A stretch of 43,489 nucleotides of DNA, taken from assembly GCA_945897335.1 (NCBI GenBank), contig CAMDFP010000006.1:1-43489 (forward strand). The letters are read 5' to 3'. The notes under the pieces were generated by a model that saw nothing but the letters and a program-made list of their open reading frames with translations, did no database searches and was not told where the DNA came from. The stretch is from Asaia bogorensis (lineage in GTDB: Bacteria > Pseudomonadota > Alphaproteobacteria > SHVZ01). Numbering within the stretch: position 1 is the first letter of the stretch; each line of letters opens with the position of its first letter. Positions 1 through 8,154 of the stretch are shown here, piece after piece. The position numbers and the translations under genes were made by a program.

Positions 1-1
1 C

Positions 2-598
2 CTGTCCGCCGCCGACCTGACCGGTGCCAGCGTTCGCAGCCCCGACTCGCTGTCCCCGGACGTAAAGCAGATCCTGACCAGCCACTTCGACTGGATCCGC
101 TCCGACGGCCGGCGCGGATCGCGGGCGAAGCTGGTGAAAGCCGACCTCAGCTACATCAATCTCGCCGGCGCCGACCTGTCGGGCGCCGATCTTCATGATT
201 CCAACCTGACCGGCGCCAATCTCAGCAAGACCAGCTTCGTCATGTCCGATCTCTCGGGCACCAACCTGGTCGGTGCGGATCTGTCACAATCCAAGCTGGA
301 CGGCATCAACCTCGCCAAGGCGGACCTTTCGAACGCCTGCCTCGCCGGAGCCCAGCTGGGCCCGGTCGACATCAAGGATGCCTCCGGCAAGCCGACCGGG
401 CGCCGGTGGCCGTCAAACCTCGCCTCGGCCAAGCTCGCCGGCGCCGACCTGACGGCCGCCAATCTGCAATACGCCAATCTCGGCCATGTCGACTTCAGCG
501 GCGCCAACATGACCAAGGCCGACATGAGCAAGGCCAACCTGACCGAAGCCAAGATGGACGGCGCCGTCCTCGATGGCGCCTCTTTCGACAAGGTCTGA
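2..598 (+). CDS. Pentapeptide-repeat protein, 5' end missing
   Basis: The frame is open from the first complete codon at position 2, so the gene starts outside the window. The GTG at 134 is inside the protein, because the upstream codons already read LSAADLTGAS, a pentapeptide-repeat pattern. About 198 residues are visible, mostly A(D/N)LSxA-type five-residue repeats in two blocks. They are interrupted near the middle by a non-repeat segment containing KPTGRRWPSN. Such repeats form a right-handed beta helix. Known members include DNA mimics such as Qnr/MfpA and many proteins of unknown role. No enzymatic motif is visible and no function is assigned. It ends 134 bases before typA on the same strand. 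Confidence 0.85.
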   Translation: MSAADLTGASVRSPDSLSPDVKQILTSHFDWIRSDGRRGSRAKLVKADLSYINLAGADLSGADLHDSNLTGANLSKTSFVMSDLSGTNLVGADLSQSKLDGINLAKADLSNACLAGAQLGPVDIKDASGKPTGRRWPSNLASAKLAGADLTAANLQYANLGHVDFSGANMTKADMSKANLTEAKMDGAVLDGASFDKV

Positions 599-732
599 AC
601 CGGGCTCCTAGCCAACCCGTCACACAGATCCCATATAAGCTAAGTCCCTCAACCAGCGACTATTCGCCCTTCCCCCTGGCGCTTCTTGCTGCGCTGCGGT
701 AAAGGACGCGCCCTGCGCACGGCCGGAATCCC

Positions 733-2553
733 ATGGAAATTCGAAACATCGCGATCATCGCCCACGTCGACCACGGCAAGACGACCCTGGTCGACACCCT
801 GTTGCAGCAGAGCGGCACCTTCCGCGCCAACCAGCAGGTGGCGGAGCGGGCCCTCGACCGCAACGACCTGGAACGCGAGCGCGGGATCACTATCCTCGCC
901 AAGTGCACCTCGGTCGCCTGGAAGGGCGTGCGGGTCAACATCGTCGATACGCCGGGCCATGCCGACTTCGGCGGCGAGGTCGAGCGCATCCTCTCCATGG
1001 TCGACGGCGTGCTCGTCCTGGTCGATGCCGCCGAGGGCGTGCTGCCGCAGACCAAGTTCGTCACCGGCAAGGCGCTGCAGCTCGGCCTTCGCCCGATCGT
1101 CGTCATCAACAAGATCGACCGTCCGGACGCGCGCCCGAACGAAGTCCTGAACGAAGTCTTCGACCTTTTCGCGGCGCTTGGCGCCACCGACGAGCAGCTC
1201 GACTTCCCGACCCTCTACGCCTCGGGCCGTGACGGCTGGGCGGCCGAGTCACTGGAAGCGCCGCGCGACAGCCTGTCGCCGCTCTTCGACCTGGTCGTGG
1301 CCCATGTCCCGGCCGCCGTCGGCGACAATACAGCCCCCTTCGCCATGCTGGCGACGACGCTCGAATACGATCCCTATCTCGGCCGCATCCTCACCGGCCG
1401 CATCCATACCGGCGTCGCCAAGCCGAACATGACGATCAAGTCGATGAGCCGCGACGGCAAGCTCATCGAGCAGGGCCGCATGTCGAAGCTGCTGGGCTTC
1501 CGCGGCCTCGAGCGGGTGCCGCTGGATCAGGCCGAAGCCGGCGACATCATCGCCATCGCCGGGCTGACCAAGACCACCGTTGCCGACACCATCTGCGACC
1601 TCCTGGTCGTCGAGCCGATCCGCGCCAACCCGATCGACCCGCCGACCCTGGCGATGACCTTCTCGGTCAACGACTCGCCTCTCGCCGGGCGCGAAGGCGA
1701 CAAGGTCACCACCCGGATGATCCGCGACCGGCTGCTCCGGGAATCCGAAGGCAACGTCGCCATCATCGTCACCGAAAGCGAAGAGAAGGACGCCCTCGAG
1801 GTCGCCGGCCGCGGCGAGCTCCAGCTCGGCGTCCTGATCGAGCAGATGCGCCGCGAGGGCTTCGAGCTGTCGATCAGCCGGCCTCGCGTGCTGATGAAGT
1901 CCGACCCGATCACCGGCCAGCGCCAGGAGCCGATCGAGGAAGTCGTCATCGACGTCGACGAGGCCTATTCGGGCGTGGTCGTCGAGAAGCTCTCCGAGCG
2001 CAAGGCCGAGCTGACCGAGATGCGTCCGGCCGGCGCCGGCAAGCAGCGGCTGGTCTTCCTCTGCCCGTCACGCGGCCTGATCGGCTACCACGGACAGTTC
2101 CTCACCGACACCCGCGGCACCGGCGTCATGAACCGGATCTTCCACGGCTACGGCCCGTGGCGCGGCAACATCCCCGGCCGCCGCCAGGGCGTGCTGATCT
2201 CGACCGAGCCGGGCGAAGCCGTCGCCTTCGCGCTCTGGAACCTGGAGGCGCGCGGCACGCTGTTCGCCGAGCCCGGCGTCAAGGTCTACCAGGGCATGAT
2301 CATCGGCGAGAACAGCCGCGCGCATGATCTCGACGTCAACCCGGTGAAGACCAAGAAGCTCACCAACATCCGCGCTGCCGGCAAGGACGACGCCATACTG
2401 CTGACGCCGCCCCGGCGGATGTCGCTGGAAGACGCGCTGGCCTACATCGAGGACGACGAGTTGGTGGAAGTGACGCCCAAGGCGATCCGGCTCAGGAAGC
2501 GCGCCCTCGATCCGAACCAGCGCAAGCGCGAAGCGAAGGCGGCCGAGGCTTAA
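733..2553 (+). CDS. typA: Ribosome-binding translational GTPase TypA/BipA
   Basis: A 606-residue protein, the normal length of TypA/BipA, the EF-G-like GTPase that binds 70S ribosomes and helps 50S assembly and stress or cold adaptation. GTPase motifs are all present: HVDHGKTT at residues 11-18 (G1), RERGITI (G2), DTPGHADF (G3) and NKIDRP (G4). A beta-barrel domain II, EF-G-like domains III and V ([18 protein letters not shown], then [11 protein letters not shown]) and the TypA-specific C-terminal domain ([24 protein letters not shown]) follow. The ATG at 733 begins [16 protein letters not shown], as in homologues, with a modest GGAA Shine-Dalgarno sequence. It appears to be a stand-alone cytoplasmic housekeeping gene. 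Confidence 0.97.
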   Translation: MEIRNIAIIAHVDHGKTTLVDTLLQQSGTFRANQQVAERALDRNDLERERGITILAKCTSVAWKGVRVNIVDTPGHADFGGEVERILSMVDGVLVLVDAAEGVLPQTKFVTGKALQLGLRPIVVINKIDRPDARPNEVLNEVFDLFAALGATDEQLDFPTLYASGRDGWAAESLEAPRDSLSPLFDLVVAHVPAAVGDNTAPFAMLATTLEYDPYLGRILTGRIHTGVAKPNMTIKSMSRDGKLIEQGRMSKLLGFRGLERVPLDQAEAGDIIAIAGLTKTTVADTICDLLVVEPIRANPIDPPTLAMTFSVNDSPLAGREGDKVTTRMIRDRLLRESEGNVAIIVTESEEKDALEVAGRGELQLGVLIEQMRREGFELSISRPRVLMKSDPITGQRQEPIEEVVIDVDEAYSGVVVEKLSERKAELTEMRPAGAGKQRLVFLCPSRGLIGYHGQFLTDTRGTGVMNRIFHGYGPWRGNIPGRRQGVLISTEPGEAVAFALWNLEARGTLFAEPGVKVYQGMIIGENSRAHDLDVNPVKTKKLTNIRAAGKDDAILLTPPRRMSLEDALAYIEDDELVEVTPKAIRLRKRALDPNQRKREAKAAEA

Positions 2554-2636
2554 GCCCCTCGGACCGGCGGCAACGCCAGAAGGTGCCCCGTTGTCGCGAC
2601 GAGCGCCACGGCGGCGGTGCAAAGCACCTTCAGCAT
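2550..2636 (-). CDS. Possible 28-residue signal-peptide-like small protein
   Basis: A short minus-strand frame encodes MLKVLCTAAVALVATTGH followed by [10 protein letters not shown]. It starts at ATG 2636 behind a GGGGGG stretch about four bases upstream that could act as a ribosome-binding site, and it stops inside the last codons of typA. The product has a Lys near the N-terminus followed by a hydrophobic stretch, so it would resemble a signal peptide or a tiny membrane protein. Chance frames of this length are common in GC-rich DNA, and there is no conservation evidence. The call is weak. Confidence 0.18.
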   Translation of the reverse strand: MLKVLCTAAVALVATTGHLLALPPVRGA

Positions 2637-2656
2637 CGGTCGCCCCCCTTATCCAT

Positions 2657-2692
2657 GATCCGGGAGCCACCCATTGACGGCGGCTCCGGATC
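2657..2692 (+). terminator. Imperfect hairpin after typA, possible terminator
   Basis: GATCCGGGAGCC (2657-2668) pairs with GGCTCCGGATC (2682-2692) to give an 11-base-pair stem with one bulged G and a 13-base loop. It lies about 100 bases past the typA stop. There is no T-tract after it, so intrinsic termination would be weak. It could also protect the 3' end of the mRNA. Confidence 0.3.
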
Positions 2693-2704
2693 TGAGAGGT
2701 CTTC

Positions 2705-2747
2705 CAGTCTTAGATAATAACGCTTCGCAATATAATTCTTAAGACTG
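2705..2747. promoter_or_regulatory. AT-rich dyad with TATAAT, likely operator/promoter of the TRAP operon
   Basis: CAGTCTTA (2705-2712) and TAAGACTG (2740-2747) form a perfect 8-base inverted repeat with a 27-base AT-rich spacer. The spacer contains a perfect TATAAT at 2731-2736. The arms are 35 bases apart centre to centre, more like two binding half-sites than a terminator stem. A regulator of the TRAP transporter could bind here. No good -35 TTGACA is seen at the matching distance. Confidence 0.4.
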
Positions 2748-2913
2748 ACGGCGAGGTCCGGTACCCGCCGGCGCGGCAGAATGGCCGTTCGACCAAGATC
2801 TGATTGTCAATTTCCCCATTCGCGGTTACCTAGCCGACAAGTCTTTGCGTATAAAAAATGTATTGGCCGGCGAAGCTGGCCGACAGAGACGTCGTGCAGG
2901 GGAGGTCGGCAGG

Positions 2914-3453
2914 GTGTTAACACTCCTACGCCTGAGCCAGTTGATCGACGACATGAACGAGCGGTTCGGCCGCATCGCCAACTGGCTGGTGCTGCTGGCT
3001 TGCCTGATCAGCGCCGGCAACGCCATGAGCCGCTATGCCTTCGATCTCAGCTCGAACGCCTGGCTCGAAGTCCAGTGGTACATGTTCGCGCTCGTGGTCA
3101 TGCTGGGTGCCCCCTACACGCTGAAGCGCAACGAGCATGTGCGCGTCGACATCGTCTATCTGAGCCTCTCGGAGCGCGGGCAGCACTGGATCGACATCCT
3201 CGGCGGGTTGCTCTTCCTGATGCCGGCCATGCTGATCCTCGGCTGGCTCTCCTGGCCGTTCTTCCATCAGTCCTATCTGGTCGGCGAATGGTCGGGCAAT
3301 GCCGGCGGACTGATCCGCTGGCCGATCAAGTTCGTGCTGCCGTTCGGCTTCGCGCTGCTGGCGCTGCAGGGCATCTCGGAGATCATCAAGCGCTTCGGCG
3401 CGCTCAACGGCTACGTCCAGGTCGACGCCCGCTACGAGAGGCCGACACAATGA
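2914..3453 (+). CDS. TRAP transporter small permease (DctQ family)
   Basis: A 179-residue membrane protein of the DctQ type, which pairs with the large permease to import organic acids using a sodium gradient. Four hydrophobic segments are visible: around NWLVLLACLISAGNAMSRY, EVQWYMFALVVMLGAPY, the LGGLLFLMPAMLILGWL block and FVLPFGFALLALQG. The motif GAPYTLKRNEHVRVDI after the second helix is typical of the family. I place the start at GTG 2914 because AGGGGAGG (2898-2905) sits eight bases upstream. The longer TTG-2845 frame adds a basic, non-conserved stretch. Its stop overlaps the start of the large permease (ATGA), so the two are probably translationally coupled. Confidence 0.88.
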   Translation: MLTLLRLSQLIDDMNERFGRIANWLVLLACLISAGNAMSRYAFDLSSNAWLEVQWYMFALVVMLGAPYTLKRNEHVRVDIVYLSLSERGQHWIDILGGLLFLMPAMLILGWLSWPFFHQSYLVGEWSGNAGGLIRWPIKFVLPFGFALLALQGISEIIKRFGALNGYVQVDARYERPTQ

Positions 3454-5048
3454 TTCCTCTCGAGATCATGCCGCCGCTGATGTTCGGCGGCCTCGTGCTG
3501 TTCATGCTTTTCGGCTATCCGGTCGCCTTCTCTCTCGCCGCCGTCGGCATGTTCTTCGGCCTGATCGCGATCGAGGAAGGCTTCTTCACCTATCACTTCC
3601 TGCAGGCGATCCCCGAGCGGGTGTTCGGCAGCGTACTCGCCAACGAGCTCCTGCTGGCGATTCCGTTCTTCACCTTCATGGGCGCGATCTTGGAACGCTG
3701 CGGGCTTGCCGAGGACATGCTGGATTCGATGGGCCAGCTGTTCGGCACGTTGCGCGGCGGCCTCGGCTACTCAGTCATCATCGTCGGCTTCATTCTCGGT
3801 GCGATCACCGGCACGGTCGCGGCCCAGGTCATCGCCATGGCGCTGATCTCGCTACCGGTGATGATGCGCTACAAGTACAATGTCCGCTACGCGACCGGCG
3901 TGCTCGCGGCATCGGGAACGATCACCCAGCTGGTGCCTCCGTCGCTGGTCCTCGTCGTGCTGGCAGACCAGCTCGGCAAGTCGGTCGGCGACATGTATCT
4001 CGGCGCCTGGGGACCGTCGCTGATGCAGATCGGCCTGTTCGCCCTCTACACCTTCGCGATCAGCATCATCAAGCCGGAGTGGGTTCCGGCCATCCCCAAG
4101 TCCGACCTGACGCTGGTCGGCTGGGCGCTCTGGAAGAAGTGCCTGTGGGGCATCATTCCTTCGGCCGTCCTCATCTTCCTGGTTCTGGGCACGATGATGA
4201 TGGGCCTGGCGACGCCGACGGAAGCCGGCGCCATGGGCACGGTCGGCGCCATCATCCTCGCGGTCATCCATCACCCGAAGCTCGGACGGGCGAGCCAGAT
4301 CGTCTTCGTCGGCGCGCTCGCCGCGGGCGGCATCGGCGCACTGATCGGCATCACCGCGTTCAAGTCCCTGCCCTTCAAGCTCGCCTTCGCCGCCATGTAT
4401 TTCGGCGTCGCCTGGCTGCTGATCCGCGCCTGGCTGATCCCGGAGTTGCATCAGCTGATCAAGCAGGCCTTCGAGACGACGATGCGGATCACCGCCATGG
4501 TCGTCTTCATCCTGATCGGCTCGACCGCCTTCTCCATCGTCTTCCAGGGGGTGAACGGCGGTCCGTGGGTCGAGCACCTGCTGTCGTCGCTGCCGGGCGG
4601 CGTCTGGGGCTTCCTGATCTTCATCAACATCTTCGTCTTCTTCCTTGCCTTCTTCCTCGACTTCTTCGAGATCGCCTTCATCATCGTGCCGATGCTGGCG
4701 CCGGTCGCGCTGAAGCTGCTGACGCCGGTCGTCGGTGCGGACGCGGCGCTGATCTGGTTCGGCGTCATCCTCTGCGTGAACATGCAGACCTCGTTCATGC
4801 ACCCGCCCTTCGGCTTCGCGCTGTTCTATCTCCGAAGCGTCGCGCCGAAGGAGATCAAGACCTCCGACATCTACTGGGGCGCGATCCCGTTCGTGTTTCT
4901 GCAGGTCTTGATGGTCCTGCTGGTCATCTTCTTCCCGAAGCTGGTGACGACCTTCCTCGACAAGCCGCTGACTGTCGACCCGGCGACGATCCGGATCGAG
5001 GTGCCGCTGGAAAGCCAGGACGAAGCCCCCTCGGAAGACACGCCCTAG
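3450..5048 (+). CDS. TRAP transporter large permease (DctM family), long form
   Basis: A 532-residue multi-spanning membrane protein that forms the transport channel of the TRAP system. Family features include the N-terminal LFGYPVAFSLAAVGM block, IPFFTFMGAILERCGLAEDM, LVPPSLVLVVLADQLG, and GLATPTEAGAMGTVGA before the second half. Ordinary DctM proteins are about 430 residues. This one carries about 65 extra residues after TPTEAGAMGTVGAIILAVIHHP, with two additional hydrophobic segments, before the conserved arm that starts FETTMRITAMVVFILIGST. The ATG at 3450 overlaps the small-permease TGA by four bases. The frame is open further upstream, but that stretch overlaps the small permease and lacks membrane character. 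Confidence 0.93.
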   Translation: MIPLEIMPPLMFGGLVLFMLFGYPVAFSLAAVGMFFGLIAIEEGFFTYHFLQAIPERVFGSVLANELLLAIPFFTFMGAILERCGLAEDMLDSMGQLFGTLRGGLGYSVIIVGFILGAITGTVAAQVIAMALISLPVMMRYKYNVRYATGVLAASGTITQLVPPSLVLVVLADQLGKSVGDMYLGAWGPSLMQIGLFALYTFAISIIKPEWVPAIPKSDLTLVGWALWKKCLWGIIPSAVLIFLVLGTMMMGLATPTEAGAMGTVGAIILAVIHHPKLGRASQIVFVGALAAGGIGALIGITAFKSLPFKLAFAAMYFGVAWLLIRAWLIPELHQLIKQAFETTMRITAMVVFILIGSTAFSIVFQGVNGGPWVEHLLSSLPGGVWGFLIFINIFVFFLAFFLDFFEIAFIIVPMLAPVALKLLTPVVGADAALIWFGVILCVNMQTSFMHPPFGFALFYLRSVAPKEIKTSDIYWGAIPFVFLQVLMVLLVIFFPKLVTTFLDKPLTVDPATIRIEVPLESQDEAPSEDTP

Positions 5049-5070
5049 ACCCTCGAGTGACCTCAAACGA

Positions 5071-5100
5071 GAAAGGGCCCCGCCGAGGCGGGGCCCTTTC
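5071..5100. terminator. Bidirectional intrinsic terminator
   Basis: GAAAGGGCCCCGCC (5071-5084) is perfectly complementary to GGCGGGGCCCTTTC (5087-5100), leaving only GA between the arms, so the loop is effectively CGAG. The stem is very GC-rich with an A-tract on one side and TTTC on the other, so it can terminate transcription from both sides. It lies between the convergent dctM-type and dctP-type genes. Confidence 0.88.
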
Positions 5101-5124
5101 CGTTACAGCCGATGAGAGTGAAGG

Positions 5125-6219
5125 TCAGACCTTACGCTCGCGCGACTTCGCCATCATGTAGGAATCGAAGCTGTTCTCGGTGACACGGAACCATTCGAGC
5201 TGGCTGTTGCGGAAGTCCCGCCAGGCGTCATAGACCTTCTTGAACTTGGCGTTCTTCGCATTGGTTTCCGCATAGAGTTCCTGCGCGGAGTTGTAGCAGG
5301 CCTCCATGATCTCGCGCGGGAAGCCCCGGAGCTGGGTGCCGCCGGCGATCAGCTTGCGCAAGGCCGCCGGATTGACCGCGTCGTACTTGCTCATCATCCA
5401 CATGTTGGCATCGGCGCTGGCGGCTTCGAGGATCGCCTGATAGTGCTTCGGCAGCTTCTGCCACGCACCCAGGTTGAAGATCGCGGTCAGGCCCGCCGAG
5501 CCTTCCCACCAGCCGGGGTAGTAGTAGAACTTGGCGATCTTGTTGAAGCCGAGCTTCTCGTCGTCATAGGGGCCGACCCACTCGGCCGCGTCGACGGTGC
5601 CCTTCTCGAGCGCCGGATAGATGTCGCCGCCGGCGATCTGCTGGGGGACGACGCCGAGCTTGGACACCACCTGGCCGGCGAAGCCGCCGATCCGGTACTT
5701 GAGGCCCTTGAGGTCCTCGAGCGTCTTGATTTCCTTGCGGAACCAGCCGCCCATCTGACCGCAGGTGTTGCCGGCCGGAATGCCGATGACGTTGTAGTCC
5801 TTGTAGAAGTCGTTCATCGCCTGGATGCCGCCGCCGTGATACATCCACGCATTGTGCTGGCGGGTGTTCGGGCCGAACGGAATCGCCGTGGCGAAGGCGA
5901 AAGTCGGGTCCTTGCCGATGTAGTAGTAGCTCGCCGTGTGGCCCGCCTCGACGGTGCCGGCCTGGACCGCGTCCAGCGCCTGCAGCGCCGGCACGATCTC
6001 GCCGCCGGCGAAGACCTGGATCTGGAACTTGTTGTCGGTCGCTTCGGCGACGCGCTTGGCCAGCACTTCGGCGCCGCCGAAGAGCGTGTCCAGGCTCTTC
6101 GGGAAGCTCGAGGTCATGCGCCACTTGATCTCGGGCATGCTCTGCGCGATCGCGGGCGCCGCGACCACGCTGGCCGCGGCACCGATGCCGGCGGCCTTCA
6201 GGAATTTACGTCTCTCCAT
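5125..6219 (-). CDS. TRAP transporter substrate-binding protein (DctP family, TakP-like), Tat signal
   Basis: A 364-residue periplasmic receptor for the TRAP system. It begins MERRKFLKAAGIGAAASVV, a twin-arginine signal (RRKFLK) with a cleavage site after APAIAQ near residue 26, so it is likely exported folded. The DctP carboxylate-binding arginine is in GLKYRI (R176). Gln155, Glu213-Trp214 and Glu239 fall where I recall ligand and sodium contacts in the alpha-keto-acid receptor TakP, so a 2-oxo acid is a reasonable but unproven ligand. The ATG at 6219 is preceded by GGGAG, and the longer frame from 6267 lacks support. It faces the two permease genes across a shared terminator. Confidence 0.93.
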   Translation of the reverse strand: MERRKFLKAAGIGAAASVVAAPAIAQSMPEIKWRMTSSFPKSLDTLFGGAEVLAKRVAEATDNKFQIQVFAGGEIVPALQALDAVQAGTVEAGHTASYYYIGKDPTFAFATAIPFGPNTRQHNAWMYHGGGIQAMNDFYKDYNVIGIPAGNTCGQMGGWFRKEIKTLEDLKGLKYRIGGFAGQVVSKLGVVPQQIAGGDIYPALEKGTVDAAEWVGPYDDEKLGFNKIAKFYYYPGWWEGSAGLTAIFNLGAWQKLPKHYQAILEAASADANMWMMSKYDAVNPAALRKLIAGGTQLRGFPREIMEACYNSAQELYAETNAKNAKFKKVYDAWRDFRNSQLEWFRVTENSFDSYMMAKSRERKV

Positions 6220-6459
6220 GCGTTTTCTCCCGGATATCGAGGTTTCTCTTGCCCCAGGCCCCGGCACCCTTCGGCGCGCATGTCGAGCCTGCCGCGGCGA
6301 TATTACACGGCGGCAAGGAGTTAGGTAGATGGAGAAAAGTCGAGTCGGGAAGCGCGCCCCGCCGGACCGCGCCTGCCCAATGCCCGACTGCCCAATGATT
6401 GTGCACCGGGGCCGAGGGGGACCGCGCGGCGGCTTTCCGCCCGTCCGGACGATCTGCTA

Positions 6460-6475
6460 GAAGGGGCTCCCCTTC
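6460..6475. repeat. Perfect palindrome upstream of the isomerase gene
   Basis: GAAGGGG (6460-6466) and CCCCTTC (6469-6475) are separated by CT, ending 19 bases before the ATG at 6495. The tight two-base spacer suits a protein-binding palindrome better than an RNA hairpin. It could also mask the start region in the mRNA. No regulator can be named. Confidence 0.35.
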
Positions 6476-6494
6476 CATACGAGATGGTTTCGCC

Positions 6495-7046
6495 ATGTCA
6501 CGCAAGACGCTGTCTGCCGCTATCGCCATCGCCGCCGTCCTCGGTCTCGGCTCCACCGCCGACGCCGCCGACAAGGACAACCTCATCTATATGGAGCTGA
6601 AGACCGGCAGGGTCGTCATCGAGACCCGCCCCGACCTCGCCCCCGGCCATGTCGCGCGCATCAAGGAACTGGTGAAGCAGGGTTTCTACGACGGCGTCGT
6701 CTTCCACCGGGTGATCGAGGGCTTCATGGCTCAGACCGGCGATCCGCTCGGCAACGGCACCGGCGGCTCGGGTAAGAAGCTGAAGGCCGAGTTCTCCAAG
6801 GAGCCGCATGTGCGCGGCACCGTGTCGATGGCCCGCGCGCAGGACCCGAACTCGGGCGACAGCCAGTTCTTCATCTGCTTCGCCGACTCCAAGTTCCTCG
6901 ACAACCAGTACACCGTATGGGGCCGCGTCATCGAAGGCATGGACAACATCGACAAGGTCAAGAAGGGCGACAAGAACCGCAACGGTTCGATCAGCGGAGA
7001 GCCCGACAAGATCGTGAAGATGCAGCTGGCCTCAGACGTGAAGTGA
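6495..7046 (+). CDS. Periplasmic cyclophilin-type peptidyl-prolyl cis-trans isomerase
   Basis: A 183-residue cyclophilin that isomerises Xaa-Pro bonds during protein folding. The N-terminus MSRKTLSAAIAIAAVLGLG ending ADAA is a Sec signal peptide, so it should act in the periplasm, like PpiA. Catalytic motifs are present: FHRVI with Arg72, GFMAQTGDP with Gln80, GDSQFFI at residues 121-127, and Trp142 in YTVWGRV, the position tied to cyclosporin binding. The ATG at 6495 gives a standard signal peptide. The frame from 6399 adds a non-conserved Arg-rich stretch. The DUF2817 gene follows 10 bases after the stop, so the two are probably one operon. Confidence 0.92.
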   Translation: MSRKTLSAAIAIAAVLGLGSTADAADKDNLIYMELKTGRVVIETRPDLAPGHVARIKELVKQGFYDGVVFHRVIEGFMAQTGDPLGNGTGGSGKKLKAEFSKEPHVRGTVSMARAQDPNSGDSQFFICFADSKFLDNQYTVWGRVIEGMDNIDKVKKGDKNRNGSISGEPDKIVKMQLASDVK

Positions 7047-7056
7047 GGCAGGAACG

Positions 7057-8151
7057 GTGACCGCGGACAATGTCTGCTTCGCGGCCGACTATGCGGAGGC
7101 GCGCGAGAAGTTTCTCGCCGCCGCCCGCATCGCCGGAGCCGAGACCAAGGCCTATCCGAACCCGCTGAAGGGACCGAAGGGCGAGAGCCTGTCGACCGAC
7201 GTCGCCTTCCTCGGCGACCGCAAGGCGCCGAAGGTCCTGATGCTGCTGTCCGCCACCCACGGCGTCGAGGGCTTCTGCGGCTCCGGCGCGCAGGTGAACC
7301 TGCTTGGCAGCGGGCTCCTCGAAAGCCGCTCCAAGGACACCGCGATCCTGCTGGTCCACGCCGTCAACTGCCACGGCTTCGCCTGGATCCGGCGCACCAC
7401 CGAGGAGAACGTCGACCTCAACCGCAACTGGGTCGACTTCTCGAAAGGCGTGCCCGACAACAAGGCCTATGACGAGATCGCCGACGCCCTGGTGCCGTCC
7501 GCTCTCTCGGGTCCCGCCTTCGACGCCGCCGAGGCGAAGGTGAAGGCCTGGCGCGAGGCCAACGGCGTCGAGGCCTTCGCCAACGCGGTGAGCGAAGGCC
7601 AGTACAAGCACGACAAGGGCCTGTTCTTCGGCGGCACCGGCCCGACCTGGGCCCGGCGCACCCTGGAGACGATCCTAAAGGAGTGGGCCGGCCACGCCTC
7701 GCAGGTGGCGGTGATCGATTACCACACCGGGCTCGGCCCCTTCGGCTATGGCGAGCCGATCTGCGACCACGAGCCGGGTTCGGCGGCGACCAACCGGATG
7801 CGCGCCTGGCTGGGCGACTCCGTGACCGAACCCCGCCTCGGCACCTCGTCGTCCAATGTGAAGGCCGGAACCGGCCCCGCAGGCTTCGAGAAGGCGCTGC
7901 CGAAATCGGCGGTAACCTACATCGCCCTCGAATACGGAACCTATTCGCGCGACCGCGGGCGGAAGGCGCTTCGCGACGACGCCTGGCTGCACGGCTACGG
8001 CGATCCGACCGGCCCGGACGCGCCCCGCATCAAGGCGCAGATCCGAAAGCAGTTCTATCCGGACACCGACGACTGGCGGGAAGCGGTCATCTGGCGCTCG
8101 CGCCAGGTGGTCCGCCAGACCCTGGCCGGCCTTGCCCAGGCGAACGACTAG
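7057..8151 (+). CDS. DUF2817 family, M14-like zinc carboxypeptidase fold
   Basis: A 364-residue cytoplasmic protein (no signal peptide) of the DUF2817 group, distant relatives of M14 carboxypeptidases and succinylglutamate desuccinylases. The zinc motif HxxE is visible as THGVEG (His68, Glu71). The arginine-containing NRNWVDF, the third-ligand-like DYHTGLGPFGYGE and a late LEYGTYSRD glutamate complete the expected active site. The fold predicts hydrolysis of an amide or peptide bond, but the substrate is unknown. It starts at GTG 7057 with AGGCAGGA upstream. It follows the isomerase gene closely and converges with the TPR gene, with only three bases between stops. Confidence 0.85.
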   Translation: MTADNVCFAADYAEAREKFLAAARIAGAETKAYPNPLKGPKGESLSTDVAFLGDRKAPKVLMLLSATHGVEGFCGSGAQVNLLGSGLLESRSKDTAILLVHAVNCHGFAWIRRTTEENVDLNRNWVDFSKGVPDNKAYDEIADALVPSALSGPAFDAAEAKVKAWREANGVEAFANAVSEGQYKHDKGLFFGGTGPTWARRTLETILKEWAGHASQVAVIDYHTGLGPFGYGEPICDHEPGSAATNRMRAWLGDSVTEPRLGTSSSNVKAGTGPAGFEKALPKSAVTYIALEYGTYSRDRGRKALRDDAWLHGYGDPTGPDAPRIKAQIRKQFYPDTDDWREAVIWRSRQVVRQTLAGLAQAND

Positions 8152-8154
8152 GGA

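Larger units (their letters stand above)
2554..2913. other. Intergenic region between typA and the TRAP permeases
   Basis: This 360-base gap is the longest in the window. It contains an imperfect hairpin (2657-2692) that may end typA transcription, an AT-rich inverted repeat with an internal TATAAT (2705-2747), and an AT-rich patch TATAAAAAATG around 2850. The sequence is much richer in A+T than its surroundings, which fits a promoter region for the TRAP permease operon. A frame open from TTG 2845 reads into the small permease, but the GTG at 2914 has a far better ribosome-binding site, so I treat 2845-2913 as leader. No RNA gene was recognised. Confidence 0.6.

Noticed and set aside
2845-2913. 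TTG start for the small TRAP permease
   Set aside because: No ribosome-binding site, and the extra residues are basic and unlike family N-termini; GTG 2914 has AGGGGAGG at good spacing.
3852-5066. 404-residue frame antisense to the large TRAP permease
   Set aside because: It is rich in Asp, Arg and Gln with no fold features, the usual shadow of a GC-rich gene, while the plus strand encodes a clear DctM protein.
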